Source: Opitutaceae bacterium (GTDB lineage: Bacteria > Verrucomicrobiota > Verrucomicrobiia > Opitutales > Opitutaceae). Taken from it: a stretch of 64,000 nucleotides of DNA. Below, piece by piece: positions 7,796 through 17,017 of the stretch. The position numbers were made by a program, and so were the translations under genes. How positions within the stretch are numbered: position 1 is the first letter of the stretch; each line of letters opens with the position of its first letter. The stretch covers positions 186,001 through 250,000 of the forward strand of contig JADJTK010000007.1 of NCBI GenBank assembly GCA_016711225.1. Reading direction: 5' to 3'. The notes beneath the pieces are model-generated. The model was not told the origin of the DNA. It made no database searches and saw only the letters and a program-made list of their open reading frames with translations.

Positions 7796-10660
7796 GTGAG
7801 CAAAACGCGAATTCTCGTCGTCGAGGACGAGGCGATCGTCGCCCGCGACCTCACCCAACAACTGACCCGCCTGGGTTACGAACCGGTGGCCAGCACCCCC
7901 AGCGGTGAAGAAGCCCTCACACTGGTCGCCCAACTGCGCCCCGACCTCGTACTGATGGACATCCAGCTCGCCGGCGAGCTCGACGGCATCGCTACCGCCA
8001 TCACCGTGCGGGAGCAATTCGCCACCCCGGTGGTCTTCCTCACCGCCTTCGCCGACGACACCATCCTCCAACGCTCCAAACAAGCGGAGCCCTTCGGCTA
8101 CATCGTCAAACCCTTCGAGGAGCGCGAGCTCTACTCCGTAGTTGAGATCAGCCTCCACAAGTACCGCGCCGAATCCCGCCTGCGCCAATCCCAACAGGAG
8201 CTCGCCACTATCCTGCGTACCGCAATGGATGGTTTCTGGGTCAACGACACCGAGGGGCGGATCATCGAGGTAAACGAGGCGATGTGCCGATTGCTCGGCT
8301 ACACACGCGAGGAGATGATCGGCCTGCCTATTCCGGCGATCGAAATCAATGAAGCGGCGGCCGACGTGGCTGCCCATATCGCCAAGGTGCGCCGCGACGG
8401 GGCCGACCGCTTCGAGACCCGCCACCGCCGCAAGGACGGCCGGGTACTGGACGTGGAGGCAAGCCTCAACTACCTGCCCACCTCCGGAGGGCGCATCTTC
8501 TGTTTCTTGCGCGATATCACCGAGCGCAAACGCGCCGACGACGAACGCGAGGCCACCATGCGCCTGCTCCGGCTCGTGAATGCACCGAGCGACACCCATG
8601 GACTGATGAAGGCTGTCACGTCCCTGTTGCGCGACTGGTCAGGCTGCGAGGCGGTCGGTATCCGTCTACGCGAGGGCGAAGACTTCCCCTATTTCGAGAC
8701 CTCCGGCTTCCCGGACTCCTTCGTCGAAAAGGAGCGTTTTCTCTGCCAACGCGACGCTGCCGGCCAACCGGTACGCGACTCCGCCGGCCACCCCGTGCTC
8801 GAATGTATGTGCGGCAATATTCTCTGCGGCCGCTTCGATGCCACCAAGCCCTTCTTCACCGCCCACGGCTCCTTCTGGACCAATTCCACCACCGCGCTGC
8901 TGGCCAGCACCACCGAGGCCGACCGGCAGGCGCGCACGCGCAACCGCTGCCACGGCGAAGGCTACGAATCGGTGGCCCTGGTGCCGTTGCGCATTGGAGG
9001 AGCAACGCACGGTTTGCTGCAGTTCAACGACAAACGCTGCGACCGTTTCACTCCGGAGCGCATCGCGCTGCTGGAGCGCTTGGGCGACAGCCTCGCCATC
9101 GCCATTTCCCAACGTCAAACTCAGGCGGCCCTGCGCGCCAGCGAGGCGAAGTTCGCCACCACCTTCCAGGCCGCACCGTTGATGATTGCCCTCACCTCCC
9201 TCGACGACGGCACCTACCTGGAGGTGAACAACGAGTTTGTGCGGGCCACTGGTTTCACACGGGAGGAGGTGCTTGGCCGCACCTCCACCACACTCAGCCT
9301 CATCGCCACCTCCGACCGGGCGCGGATGCTGGAGTTGTTGCGCCGCGAGGGGAGGCTCAGTGCCCTCCCCCTTCCCGTAACCATCAAGTCAGGGGCGCGG
9401 CTCGAGTGCCTCTTCAGCGCGGAGATCGTCGACATCGGAGGCCAGCCGCGACTGTTGTCCATCGCCCTCGACACCACCGATCATCGCCGCCTGGAGGCGC
9501 AGCTCCGCCAGGCCCAGAAAATGGAGGCGGTGGGGCAGCTCGCCGGCGGCGTGGCCCACGATTTCAACAACATCCTTGCCGCCATCGCGCTGCACCTCGG
9601 CCTGTTGCGGGACGCTCCCGACCTCGACGCCGAGACGCGTGCCTCCCTACGCGAACTCGAGAAGGAAGCGGCCCGCGGCGCCGGGCTCACGCGCCAACTG
9701 CTCACCTTCAGTCGGCAACAGGCCATGCAGGTGAAGCCGCTGCTACTCAACGAAGTGCTCGAAAATCTGCTCAAGATGCTGCGCCGCGTCCTCGGCGAAG
9801 GCATCGCCGTGGAGTTCCGGCCCCAGCCGGACCTGCCCGCAGTGGAGGCCGATGTGGGCATGCTCGAACAGGTCGTGGTCAACCTGTGCGTGAACGCCCG
9901 TGACGCGATGCCCAACGGAGGCCGGCTGCTGTTGGCCACCGACTCGGTCTCGCTCGAAGGAATAGCCTCCGCGCCCTCCGCCCGGCCCCGCTCGGGCCAG
10001 TTTGTGCGGCTTAGCATCAGCGATACCGGGTGCGGCATGAATACCGCCACCCTGTCCCGCATCTTCGAACCGTTCTTCACCACCAAGGAAGTCGGACAGG
10101 GCACCGGCCTCGGCTTGGCCATCGTGGACGGCATCGTCAAACAGCACGACGGCTGGGTCGAGGTGGAGAGCACGGTAGGCGTAGGCACCACCTTCCGCAT
10201 CCTCTTCCCCGCCAAGCCCCGCCCGGTGAAGACCGCTGCGCCGCAGGTCAACGACTGCCTCCCGCGCGGCCACAACGAACTCCTCCTCGTGGTCGAGGAC
10301 GAGCTGAGCGTGCGTACCGTTCTCTCCATCACTTTGCGGCGCTATGGCTACCGCGTCCATCTGGCCAACAATGGCCGCGAAGCCCTTGACCTGTGGGCCA
10401 CGCATCGGACGGAGATCGACTTGGTACTTACCGACATGGTCCTTCCGGGCGGTATGTCCGGCACCGATCTCATCCGACAATTCCACGCAGACCGCCCAGA
10501 GCTGCCGGTCATCTTGGCCTCCGGCTACATGCGAAACCAAGATGGGCTCACCCTGCCCGGCGTGACCGCACTCCCCAAGCCCTTCGAAATGCAGGCGCTG
10601 CTCTCCACCCTGCGCCGCTGCCTGGACACCCGCCGCCCGGCCGCGCCGCCTTCCGTATAG
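7796..10660 (+). CDS. Hybrid sensor kinase REC-PAS-GAF-PAS-HisKA-HATPase-REC
   Basis: 954-residue soluble hybrid kinase. Domains in order: receiver (about 5-120, phospho-acceptor D55 in L-M-D-I-Q), PAS (about 130-250), GAF-like region with several Cys and His (about 265-440), PAS (about 445-565), HisKA with A-H588-D-F-N-N, HATPase with S-D-T-G-C-G and G-L-G-L-A, and a C-terminal receiver (D880 in L-T-D-M-V). The start is GTG at 7796; it places the first receiver motif V-V-E-D-E at residues 8-12. The gene lies 143 bases after the nine-PAS kinase on the same strand. An N-terminal receiver fits acceptance of phosphate from that kinase, so a phosphorelay is plausible. No DNA-binding output domain is present. 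Confidence 0.9.
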   Translation: MSKTRILVVEDEAIVARDLTQQLTRLGYEPVASTPSGEEALTLVAQLRPDLVLMDIQLAGELDGIATAITVREQFATPVVFLTAFADDTILQRSKQAEPFGYIVKPFEERELYSVVEISLHKYRAESRLRQSQQELATILRTAMDGFWVNDTEGRIIEVNEAMCRLLGYTREEMIGLPIPAIEINEAAADVAAHIAKVRRDGADRFETRHRRKDGRVLDVEASLNYLPTSGGRIFCFLRDITERKRADDEREATMRLLRLVNAPSDTHGLMKAVTSLLRDWSGCEAVGIRLREGEDFPYFETSGFPDSFVEKERFLCQRDAAGQPVRDSAGHPVLECMCGNILCGRFDATKPFFTAHGSFWTNSTTALLASTTEADRQARTRNRCHGEGYESVALVPLRIGGATHGLLQFNDKRCDRFTPERIALLERLGDSLAIAISQRQTQAALRASEAKFATTFQAAPLMIALTSLDDGTYLEVNNEFVRATGFTREEVLGRTSTTLSLIATSDRARMLELLRREGRLSALPLPVTIKSGARLECLFSAEIVDIGGQPRLLSIALDTTDHRRLEAQLRQAQKMEAVGQLAGGVAHDFNNILAAIALHLGLLRDAPDLDAETRASLRELEKEAARGAGLTRQLLTFSRQQAMQVKPLLLNEVLENLLKMLRRVLGEGIAVEFRPQPDLPAVEADVGMLEQVVVNLCVNARDAMPNGGRLLLATDSVSLEGIASAPSARPRSGQFVRLSISDTGCGMNTATLSRIFEPFFTTKEVGQGTGLGLAIVDGIVKQHDGWVEVESTVGVGTTFRILFPAKPRPVKTAAPQVNDCLPRGHNELLLVVEDELSVRTVLSITLRRYGYRVHLANNGREALDLWATHRTEIDLVLTDMVLPGGMSGTDLIRQFHADRPELPVILASGYMRNQDGLTLPGVTALPKPFEMQALLSTLRRCLDTRRPAAPPSV

Positions 10661-11132
10661 CAACTGCACGACTGCTGCGACTCCCACAGCCATCTCCCCG
10701 AAGTCGGCGCGCTCAGGTGCGAGACCGGTCTGGGCTACTTTGCACTCGACTAGCGACTGCCCAACAACGCCGTACCTGCGCAAGCTCTGGGCAGAATAGC
10801 GGGCATCGTCCGCATCGTTCTCGTTCTCGTACTCATACTCGTTCTCCACGGAAGATCTGCCGCACGGCAGAATGCTCGTGCTCCTCCGAGGATAGGGACG
10901 TGTCACCGACCGTGTCCGCTCGAGGGTAGGGCCGGGGCGAGGGGTAAACGGGGACAACGTCCGCCACGTCGCGGCTCGCCCTGCAACAACCCGGTGAACT
11001 CCGGATCAAGAACCCGTAATCATCGTCGCCACACTGCATCGCGGCTTGTCAACCGTCCCAGCGGCGCCGAAACCGGAGAACCAACGCGGCCCGCCCGTCG
11101 CCAGGCCGGGCCGTCAGCCTCTCGTCACGACC
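10661..11132. other. Intergenic stretch with no convincing gene
   Basis: 472 bases separate the hybrid kinase from the next gene. The only pattern noted is a pyrimidine-rich tract at about 10817-10849 built from GTTCTC and GTACTC units. A TTG-started extension of the next gene into this stretch is possible but adds residues ahead of a clear signal peptide. Confidence 0.5.
10817..10849 (+). repeat. Pyrimidine-rich GTTCTC/GTACTC repeat, copy 1
   Basis: Simple pyrimidine-rich tract of tandem GTTCTC-like units including TCTCGTACTC. A very similar tract lies at about 60072-60107, also just after a gene. It could be a dispersed repeat or a slipped-strand microsatellite. Confidence 0.4.
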
Positions 11133-13360
11133 ATGCAGACCCTCCGCCTTGCCCTCGGCGCGCTCCTCGCCGCCGCCCTCGCCGTAGTGCCGCGTGTCCA
11201 CGCCGCGCCCACAATCGGCCAAGCGCCCCAACCGCTCACCGTGACCGCCGGCGCCACAGCGACCTTCTCCGTCGCCGCCACCGGCACCGCACCGCTGCAC
11301 TTTGCCTGGCAACGCGACGGCGCCAGCCTCGGCGCGCTCGACAGCCCGAGCTACACGACTCCGCCCACCACCCTCGCCGACAGCGGTGCGGTCTTCAGCG
11401 TCATCGTTACCGACGGCACCGGCAGCACCCCGAGCGCGAGCGCATCTCTCACGGTCAATCCGCTGGCGCCCAATCCTTTCTCGACCTGGGCGATGGCGAT
11501 TGCCGATCCGGCGCAGCGCGGCCCGACCGCCGCGCCGCTGGGCGACGGCATCCCGAATCTGATCAAATACATGCTGGGCAATTCGCCCGACTCGGCGGCG
11601 GCGCCCGGCGATCTGCCGATCCTCGCTCCGACGGCTGGCGGCACCGTCTTCCGTTTCTCCCGCAGCCGTGGCGCCACCGGGATCTCGGCGGCGGTGGAGA
11701 AATCCACGACGCTCGCCGCCGGCTCCTGGTCCGCCGTCGCCAGCGCGAAGACCGCCGACGATGGCGTATTCGAGACTTGGGAGGCGACGGTGTCCACGGC
11801 GGACCCGCGGGCGTTCTACCGATTGAACGCGACCACCAATGCCGACCTCGCGCCCGCGATCTCTACCTCACCGGCGAGCACGAGCGTCGCCGCCGGCAGC
11901 GCGCCTACCTTCACCGTCGCCGCCTCCGGTACCGGGCCGCTCACCTACCAGTGGCGCAAAAACGGCGCGCTCATCACCGGCGCCACCGACCCGAGCTACA
12001 CCCCGCCCCCCGCCTCCGCAGCCGACGACGGCGCGCGTTTCACCGTCCTCGTCACCGGCCCCTCCGGCACCGTCGCCTCCGCCGAAGCGGTCCTCAGCGT
12101 GACCACGCCGGCCAGGACCACCAGTTACACCGCGTTGCAGGATCTGCCCGTCGTCGACGGCGGCCCGCGCGGTTGCTGGTACAACGCCGAGAACGCCATC
12201 GTGCGCGACCGCGTCGGTGGCGATCTTGTCGGCTTCTTCCCGGGCAACTCGAAATTGATGGCGGCCGTCTCGCGCGACTCCGGCCGCACTTGGTCGATGC
12301 TCAGTCCCAACCCGTCGTTCTGGCTGCCGAACAGCGGTTCGATCTGCCAGAGCGCCGACGGCAAGATCCACATCCTCTACAACACGCTGTATTCCGGCGG
12401 CGGCGCCTATGCGCGCTTCACCCTCGTGCGCGACGGCTCCGGGCACATCACCAACTTCACCTCCGACCTGCCGCTGAATCCGAGCGGCAACTATCCCGAG
12501 CTCATGCTGCCCGCCGTGAACGGCAACATGGACGTGCGCACCGGCATCGTCGCCGGCACAGACTCCGCCGGTAATCCACGCCTCTTCTGGGTGATGTACG
12601 ACGATCCGGGAGGCACCTACCGCGCCGTGTCACCGCCGGCATGAGCTCCGTCGCCGCCGGCTGGGCACCGAGCGACCCCGGCCAGTGGGTCTCCCTCACC
12701 AACACGAGCGGCGTGACCACGCTCGCACGCTGGACTCCCACGATCGCCTCCTCCCACAACAATGGGGTGCATCTCGCCCAGCATCCGATTTCCAGAGACC
12801 TCTGGTTCGAGTGGGGCCCGCTCAACACCTGCGACAGCTCGACCGCGAATACCCTACCCGTCCAGCGGCTGCGCGCGACGCCAAGTGGCACCGCTTGGAC
12901 CGTGGGCACTGCAGTCACCGTGGGCACCTTCTCCACCACCAACAACTACCAGTGCCTGACCGGCAGCGTCGTCACCACGCCCCACTATGTCTGGTTCCAA
13001 CGTTGCAGCGGCGACACCGGCATCGTGATCGACAAGGTCGACCAGCACGGCGTCGTCACGCCCAACGCCCTACCCAGCCCCTGGGGCGGCCCGCGCAGCG
13101 CTGCCGACGTCGCCTTCAGCGTCAACGCGGCGGAGACCGAGGCCTGGATCGGAGGCTGGATTCCCTACGACTCGTGGATCGAGCCGAACGCGTTCTTCGC
13201 GATGCACTGGGACGGCACGCGGTGGACGCGCTACAACGACATCGACCTCGGCGACACCGCCGCCGTCGGCCAGTCGGTCGGCTGGGACAACGGCCTGGTC
13301 TTCGTGGTGCCCAACTGGGACACTCGCCTCCCCGCCCTCGCCACCATCCGCACCGAGTAG
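11133..13360 (+). pseudogene. Secreted Ig-like/BNR-repeat protein, frameshifted
   Basis: One secreted protein split between two frames. The first part (11133-12644) starts M-Q-T-L-R-L-A-L-G with a clear signal peptide ending R-V-H-A. It then has two Ig-like domains (each with W-Q-R or W-R-K and a D-S-G or D-D-G turn) and the start of a BNR/sialidase-like propeller (S-R-D-S-G-R-T-W). It stops at 12642-12644. The second part continues from about 12629 in another frame (V-T-A-G-M-S-S-V-A-A-G) to 13360 with more propeller sequence. A single missing base near 12621-12631 restores one frame. The fold suggests binding or cleavage of an extracellular polysaccharide, possibly a BNR_4 family member. 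Real mutation and sequencing error cannot be told apart here. Confidence 0.75.
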
Positions 13361-13428
13361 GCCAGCCCCCCACGAGCTTCGCCCGCCGCCGCTCTTGCCC
13401 CTGCCCCTACTCCTGCTTCCCTCGGGCC

Positions 13429-15162
13429 GTGTTCACGAGCCGCCTTTTCCCGCTGTGCCTCCTCGTCACTGCCCTGAACGCTGCCCCGGCCACCACACCG
13501 GCGCCTGAGCTCACGCCCCCCCCTCCCGCGAGTCCGGCCTCCGCCCGCCCCCCACCAGCCATCGAGCCGGCCAAGGTCGGCCCCGAACTCAACCTCCGGA
13601 CGCTCGGCGCCATCGGCGATGGGCAACCGCATCCGGTGAGCGAGTGGATCGCGGCCAAGAAGTACAAGAACCTCCGCGACCTGCAGCGCGACTACCCGTT
13701 CGTCACCTCGTTGGAGTGGAGCACCGACGAGACCGCATTTCAACGCGCGCTCCTGGACCTCCCGGCCGACGGCGGCACGATCCGCATCCCGCCCGGCCGG
13801 TATGTCGCCACCGCCTACGGCTGGCGCATCGACCGCGACCATGTCCGGCTCCTCGGTGCCGGCGCTCGCGACACCATGCTTTCCACCGGCCCGAAGTTGG
13901 AGGAAGGCCTCGTGCTCGCACCCTACCGCCACGGCGGTTGGCGGCAGGGGATCGACCAGGAGTACCCGTTCGCTCCCGACAGCGGGGCGGCATCATCCCC
14001 CCGGCTCCGCTTGCGCGAACCGGCCCGCGTCGCCGACTTCCATGCCGGTGAGCTGATCTTCATCCGCAACGGCGCCTGCCGCTTCGACCAGGATTACGGC
14101 GAGTTCAACGAAGTCGCAGGCACCACGCCCGAGGGCGACCTCCTCCTCGAGCATCCACTCGCACGCGACTACACGCTCGCCTCGCTCAATTGGGCCAACG
14201 AAACCGCCGAGCCACTCACCCTTCCCAAGCCCGGCAAAAGCGTCACCATCCGCGTCCGCACCGGCGAGGGGTTCTTCGAGCTCCCGAAGTCCGGGGCGAT
14301 TACCGTGGGCGAAGCGCTCCTTGAGATCGTCCGCCGCGATGGCGATAAGGTTACGCTGCGCAATCCACTCCTTCGCCCCGCGAATGGTGCTGCGGGCGCT
14401 ACGCCCGCCATTTCCCCACCGTCAGAGCCCCCCCAGCCCACCCCCGCGACCGCGCTCGGCTTCAACCCACCGGCCCGCACCATCCTCCCTGCGAGCACCA
14501 AGATCGGAAAATCGCGCAGCGTCATCAAACTCACGCGCACGACCCGCGACTTCCGCGCCCAGGGCCTGCGCGTATTCGGCCGGCGCAAGGCCCTCAACCT
14601 CTCCAACAGCTACCAGTCGTCCTTTGCCGACTGCGACTTCGTTCGCCGTCCCGATGCCGCCGTCCAGGGAGGACTCACGCTCGACGGGGATGGCGGCCGT
14701 TTTGCGGAGTTTCGCAATTGCTCGCTCCGCGGAACCCTCCCCTGTGGCATGCAATTTGCCCGCTCCTTTGGCGACATCAGCTTCACCGACTGCATGTTCA
14801 TCGCCACCAACGTAGTCTTCTCCGAATTCTGCTTTTCGGCCACCCTCCAAGACAGTCGCCTCCAGGTGCCATCGGCCCTGGGCAGCGCCATCATCGTCGG
14901 CCGCTCCTGCGGGGATCTGCGCATCACGGACAACCAGATCGTGGTGACAGGTGGAACGCTCACCATCTTCGACGCCCCCACCGACATCCGCTCGCAGAAA
15001 CTCGACGCCCCGGGCCGTCTGGTCATCCACGACAACCGCATCGTCGCCCCGGGCAAGCCGCGGGTCTTCTTTCTGCACGCCGACCGGCCTGCCGACATCT
15101 CCGGCAATACGCTCAACCACAAACCGGTGGACCCACCGGGGGCCAACGCCACCACGCCGTAA
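13429..15162 (+). CDS. Secreted right-handed beta-helix protein (pectate lyase superfamily)
   Basis: 577-residue secreted protein starting at GTG 13429, chosen because it gives a signal peptide (M-F-T-S-R-L-F-P-L-C-L-L, cleaved near L-N-A-A). A Pro/Ala-rich spacer is followed by L-G-A-I-G-D-G and later G-G-T-I-R-I-P-P-G-R-Y, both typical of the Pectate_lyase_3 type of parallel beta-helix. Later coils show repeated Asn and aliphatic ladders. A low-complexity insert near residues 315-345 contains a palindromic element. It probably acts on a polysaccharide outside the cytoplasm, but I see no diagnostic catalytic motif, so lyase or hydrolase activity is not assigned. It follows the BNR-type gene by 68 bases and may be transcribed with it. 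Confidence 0.75.
   Translation: MFTSRLFPLCLLVTALNAAPATTPAPELTPPPPASPASARPPPAIEPAKVGPELNLRTLGAIGDGQPHPVSEWIAAKKYKNLRDLQRDYPFVTSLEWSTDETAFQRALLDLPADGGTIRIPPGRYVATAYGWRIDRDHVRLLGAGARDTMLSTGPKLEEGLVLAPYRHGGWRQGIDQEYPFAPDSGAASSPRLRLREPARVADFHAGELIFIRNGACRFDQDYGEFNEVAGTTPEGDLLLEHPLARDYTLASLNWANETAEPLTLPKPGKSVTIRVRTGEGFFELPKSGAITVGEALLEIVRRDGDKVTLRNPLLRPANGAAGATPAISPPSEPPQPTPATALGFNPPARTILPASTKIGKSRSVIKLTRTTRDFRAQGLRVFGRRKALNLSNSYQSSFADCDFVRRPDAAVQGGLTLDGDGGRFAEFRNCSLRGTLPCGMQFARSFGDISFTDCMFIATNVVFSEFCFSATLQDSRLQVPSALGSAIIVGRSCGDLRITDNQIVVTGGTLTIFDAPTDIRSQKLDAPGRLVIHDNRIVAPGKPRVFFLHADRPADISGNTLNHKPVDPPGANATTP
14392..14408 (+). repeat. In-frame palindromic element in beta-helix gene
   Basis: Perfect inverted repeat GCGGGCG (14392-14398), loop CTA, CGCCCGC (14402-14408), followed by CATTTCCCC as at 7313-7321. 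It encodes A-G-A-T-P-A-I-S-P within a low-complexity insert. Confidence 0.6.
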
Positions 15163-15186
15163 TCCCAGGCCCGGGGAGCTCGATCC

Positions 15187-15218
15187 AGCCGCCGCGCGGG
15201 CAGTCGCGCGCGGCGGCT
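15187..15218. terminator. Strong GC hairpin between convergent genes
   Basis: Perfect 12-bp stem (15187-15198 with 15207-15218) and an 8-base loop between the ends of the beta-helix gene and accD. There is no U-tract on either strand, so it may be a bidirectional transcription barrier rather than a classical intrinsic terminator. Confidence 0.5.
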
Positions 15219-15231
15219 AACAGCCGGTCAC

Positions 15232-16086
15232 CTACGCCGCCCGCCGCTTCCCCGAGAACGCCACCATCAGGTCGCGTAGCCGGTCGCGCATCTCGAGGCG
15301 GCTCACGATCTGGTCGATCAACCCGTGCTTGAGCAGAAACTCCGCGGTCTGAAACCCCTCGGGTAACGCCTGCTTGGTCGTCTCCTTGATGACGCGCGGC
15401 CCGGCGAAACCGACCACCGCCCCGGGCTCGGCCAAGATCACGTCGCCCAGCGAGGCGTAGCTGGCCATCACCCCGGCCATCGTCGGGTTGGTGAGAATGG
15501 ATATATAGGGCAGCCGCGCCTGCGCATGCCGGGCCAGCGCGGCGCTGGTCTTCGCCATCTGCATGAGACTGAAGATCCCCTCGTACATACGCGCGCCACC
15601 CGAGCTGGAGATGACGATACACGGTACCTTGCGCTCGGTCGCCGCCTCGATGGCACGGGTGATCTTCTCGCCCACCACCGCGCCCATGCTGGCCCCCAAA
15701 AAGCGGAAATCCATACAGGCGATCGACACCTCAAGGCCATGGATGCGCCCGAAACCGGTGACGACGGCATCGTTAAGCCCCGTTTCCTTGCGGTACTGCT
15801 CGAGTTTGCTCGGGTAGGAGGAGGTGCCGGTGAACCCCAGCGGATCCACCGAGTGGAGCTGGGTGCCGGTTTCCTCGAAGCTGCCGGGATCGAGCAGATG
15901 CGCGAGCCGGTCCGGCGCGGAGATCGGGAAGTGGAAGCCGCTTCTGGGCACCACCATCTGGTTTTGCTCCAGTTCCTTGACGAAGACGATGTCGCCCGAA
16001 ACCGGGCACTTCGTATACACCCCCTTGGGGATGTCCTTCTTTTTGACAATGACAGGCGTGTACTTGGGCTTACCGAAGAGAGCCAT
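15232..16086 (-). CDS. accD: Acetyl-CoA carboxylase carboxyltransferase beta subunit
   Basis: 284-residue beta subunit of the acetyl-CoA carboxylase carboxyltransferase, which moves CO2 from biotin to acetyl-CoA in fatty acid synthesis. The family core is clear: L-D-P-G-S-F, D-F-R-F-L-G-A-S-M-G-A-V-V-G, S-S-S-G-G-A-R-M, and the E-P-G-A-V-V-G-F-A-G-P-R-V-I motif. Length is normal. The N-terminal zinc ribbon is degraded: the usual C-x2-C...C-x2-C reads C27-P-V-S30 and V46-P-R-S49, leaving one of four cysteines. The ribbon is thought to contact nucleic acid and substrate in E. coli AccD, so this lineage may have dropped that role. No accA is in the window. Confidence 0.95.
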   Translation of the reverse strand: MALFGKPKYTPVIVKKKDIPKGVYTKCPVSGDIVFVKELEQNQMVVPRSGFHFPISAPDRLAHLLDPGSFEETGTQLHSVDPLGFTGTSSYPSKLEQYRKETGLNDAVVTGFGRIHGLEVSIACMDFRFLGASMGAVVGEKITRAIEAATERKVPCIVISSSGGARMYEGIFSLMQMAKTSAALARHAQARLPYISILTNPTMAGVMASYASLGDVILAEPGAVVGFAGPRVIKETTKQALPEGFQTAEFLLKHGLIDQIVSRLEMRDRLRDLMVAFSGKRRAA

Positions 16087-16130
16087 GAGTGAGTGACTGC
16101 GGTGGATGGTGGACGGAGTGGTGTAGACTC

Positions 16131-16847
16131 CTAGCCGTGTCCAAAGGTCGCGACGTCGAGGTTCAGATGCCCGGCCCGGCGGAGAACCGCCGCACAGGCG
16201 TTGAGCGTAGAACCGGTAGTGAAGACGTCATCGACCAGGACAAGGCGTTGGGCGGGATCTATGGGGCGGCCGGGAACCAGAGCAAAGGCATTTTTCAGGT
16301 TCCGCTGGCGGGTCCGCCGGTCCAGGCGCGTCTGGGTGGGGGTATCGACCACCCGCCGCAGCGGCTCGGCCACCGTCGTGCCACCGCCCGCGGCCCGCGC
16401 AAAGGTGGCGGCCAGCAGCCGCGATTGGTTGTAGCCGCGCTCGCGTTGTTTGCGTGGATGCAGCGGCACCGGTACCAGCACCGCTCCGCGCAGGTAATCG
16501 AGAAAACCCACCGTCTCCCGCACGATGAGTTCGATTTCCTCAAAAAGGTGGAGGGCCCCGTGATACTTGATGTCGAGGACCAGCGTGCGCGCGGGCCCAC
16601 GCAGCAGCACAACCGTGCGCCCCTGGAAGAACTCGGGGTCGAGCGTCGAGCAATGCTCGCACTCGCGATCGACCTCCGTGTCACCGAAGAACGGGTAGCC
16701 GCAGGTTGGGCAATGTGGGCCCTCCACCCGCAGCAACTGGCTTGCACAATGCGCACAGAGGTGGCGCCGCCCCGGGGCGTCCACCAGCCGCCGGCAATGG
16801 GCACACACCGGCGGAAACCAGACGTCCCGCAGGGTCCGCAGCCACAT
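16131..16847 (-). CDS. comF: ComF family phosphoribosyltransferase-like protein
   Basis: 239 residues from the chosen ATG at 16847, which gives the usual ComF length and begins just before W-F-P-P-V-C-A-H-C. Two CxxC pairs near the N-terminus and C-P-T-C-G plus C-E-H-C resemble the zinc-finger region. The PRTase signature is L-V-L-V-D-D-V-F-T-T-G-S-T, preceded by the Y-N-Q-S loop. ComF is linked to DNA uptake in naturally competent bacteria, where it acts in the cytoplasm after entry; many homologues have no proven role. Starts at 16874 and 16895 are also open. The type IV pilus-type genes in this window make competence imaginable but do not show it. Confidence 0.88.
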   Translation of the reverse strand: MWLRTLRDVWFPPVCAHCRRLVDAPGRRHLCAHCASQLLRVEGPHCPTCGYPFFGDTEVDRECEHCSTLDPEFFQGRTVVLLRGPARTLVLDIKYHGALHLFEEIELIVRETVGFLDYLRGAVLVPVPLHPRKQRERGYNQSRLLAATFARAAGGGTTVAEPLRRVVDTPTQTRLDRRTRQRNLKNAFALVPGRPIDPAQRLVLVDDVFTTGSTLNACAAVLRRAGHLNLDVATFGHG

Positions 16848-17017
16848 TCTCCAGCCCGTATGCGCCGGCTCCATGCCGGGCCAAGCCTGGGGCATCACCG
16901 CCACGGCGTGAAGCTGCAAAGCAACCCAAGCGGCGCCCGCCGCCCTACCTTCCAGATCCAAGGGAGCAAGGACGGCCACCCGAAATGCAGCCAGGCGCAC
17001 CACCCGAAGCCTCGTCC

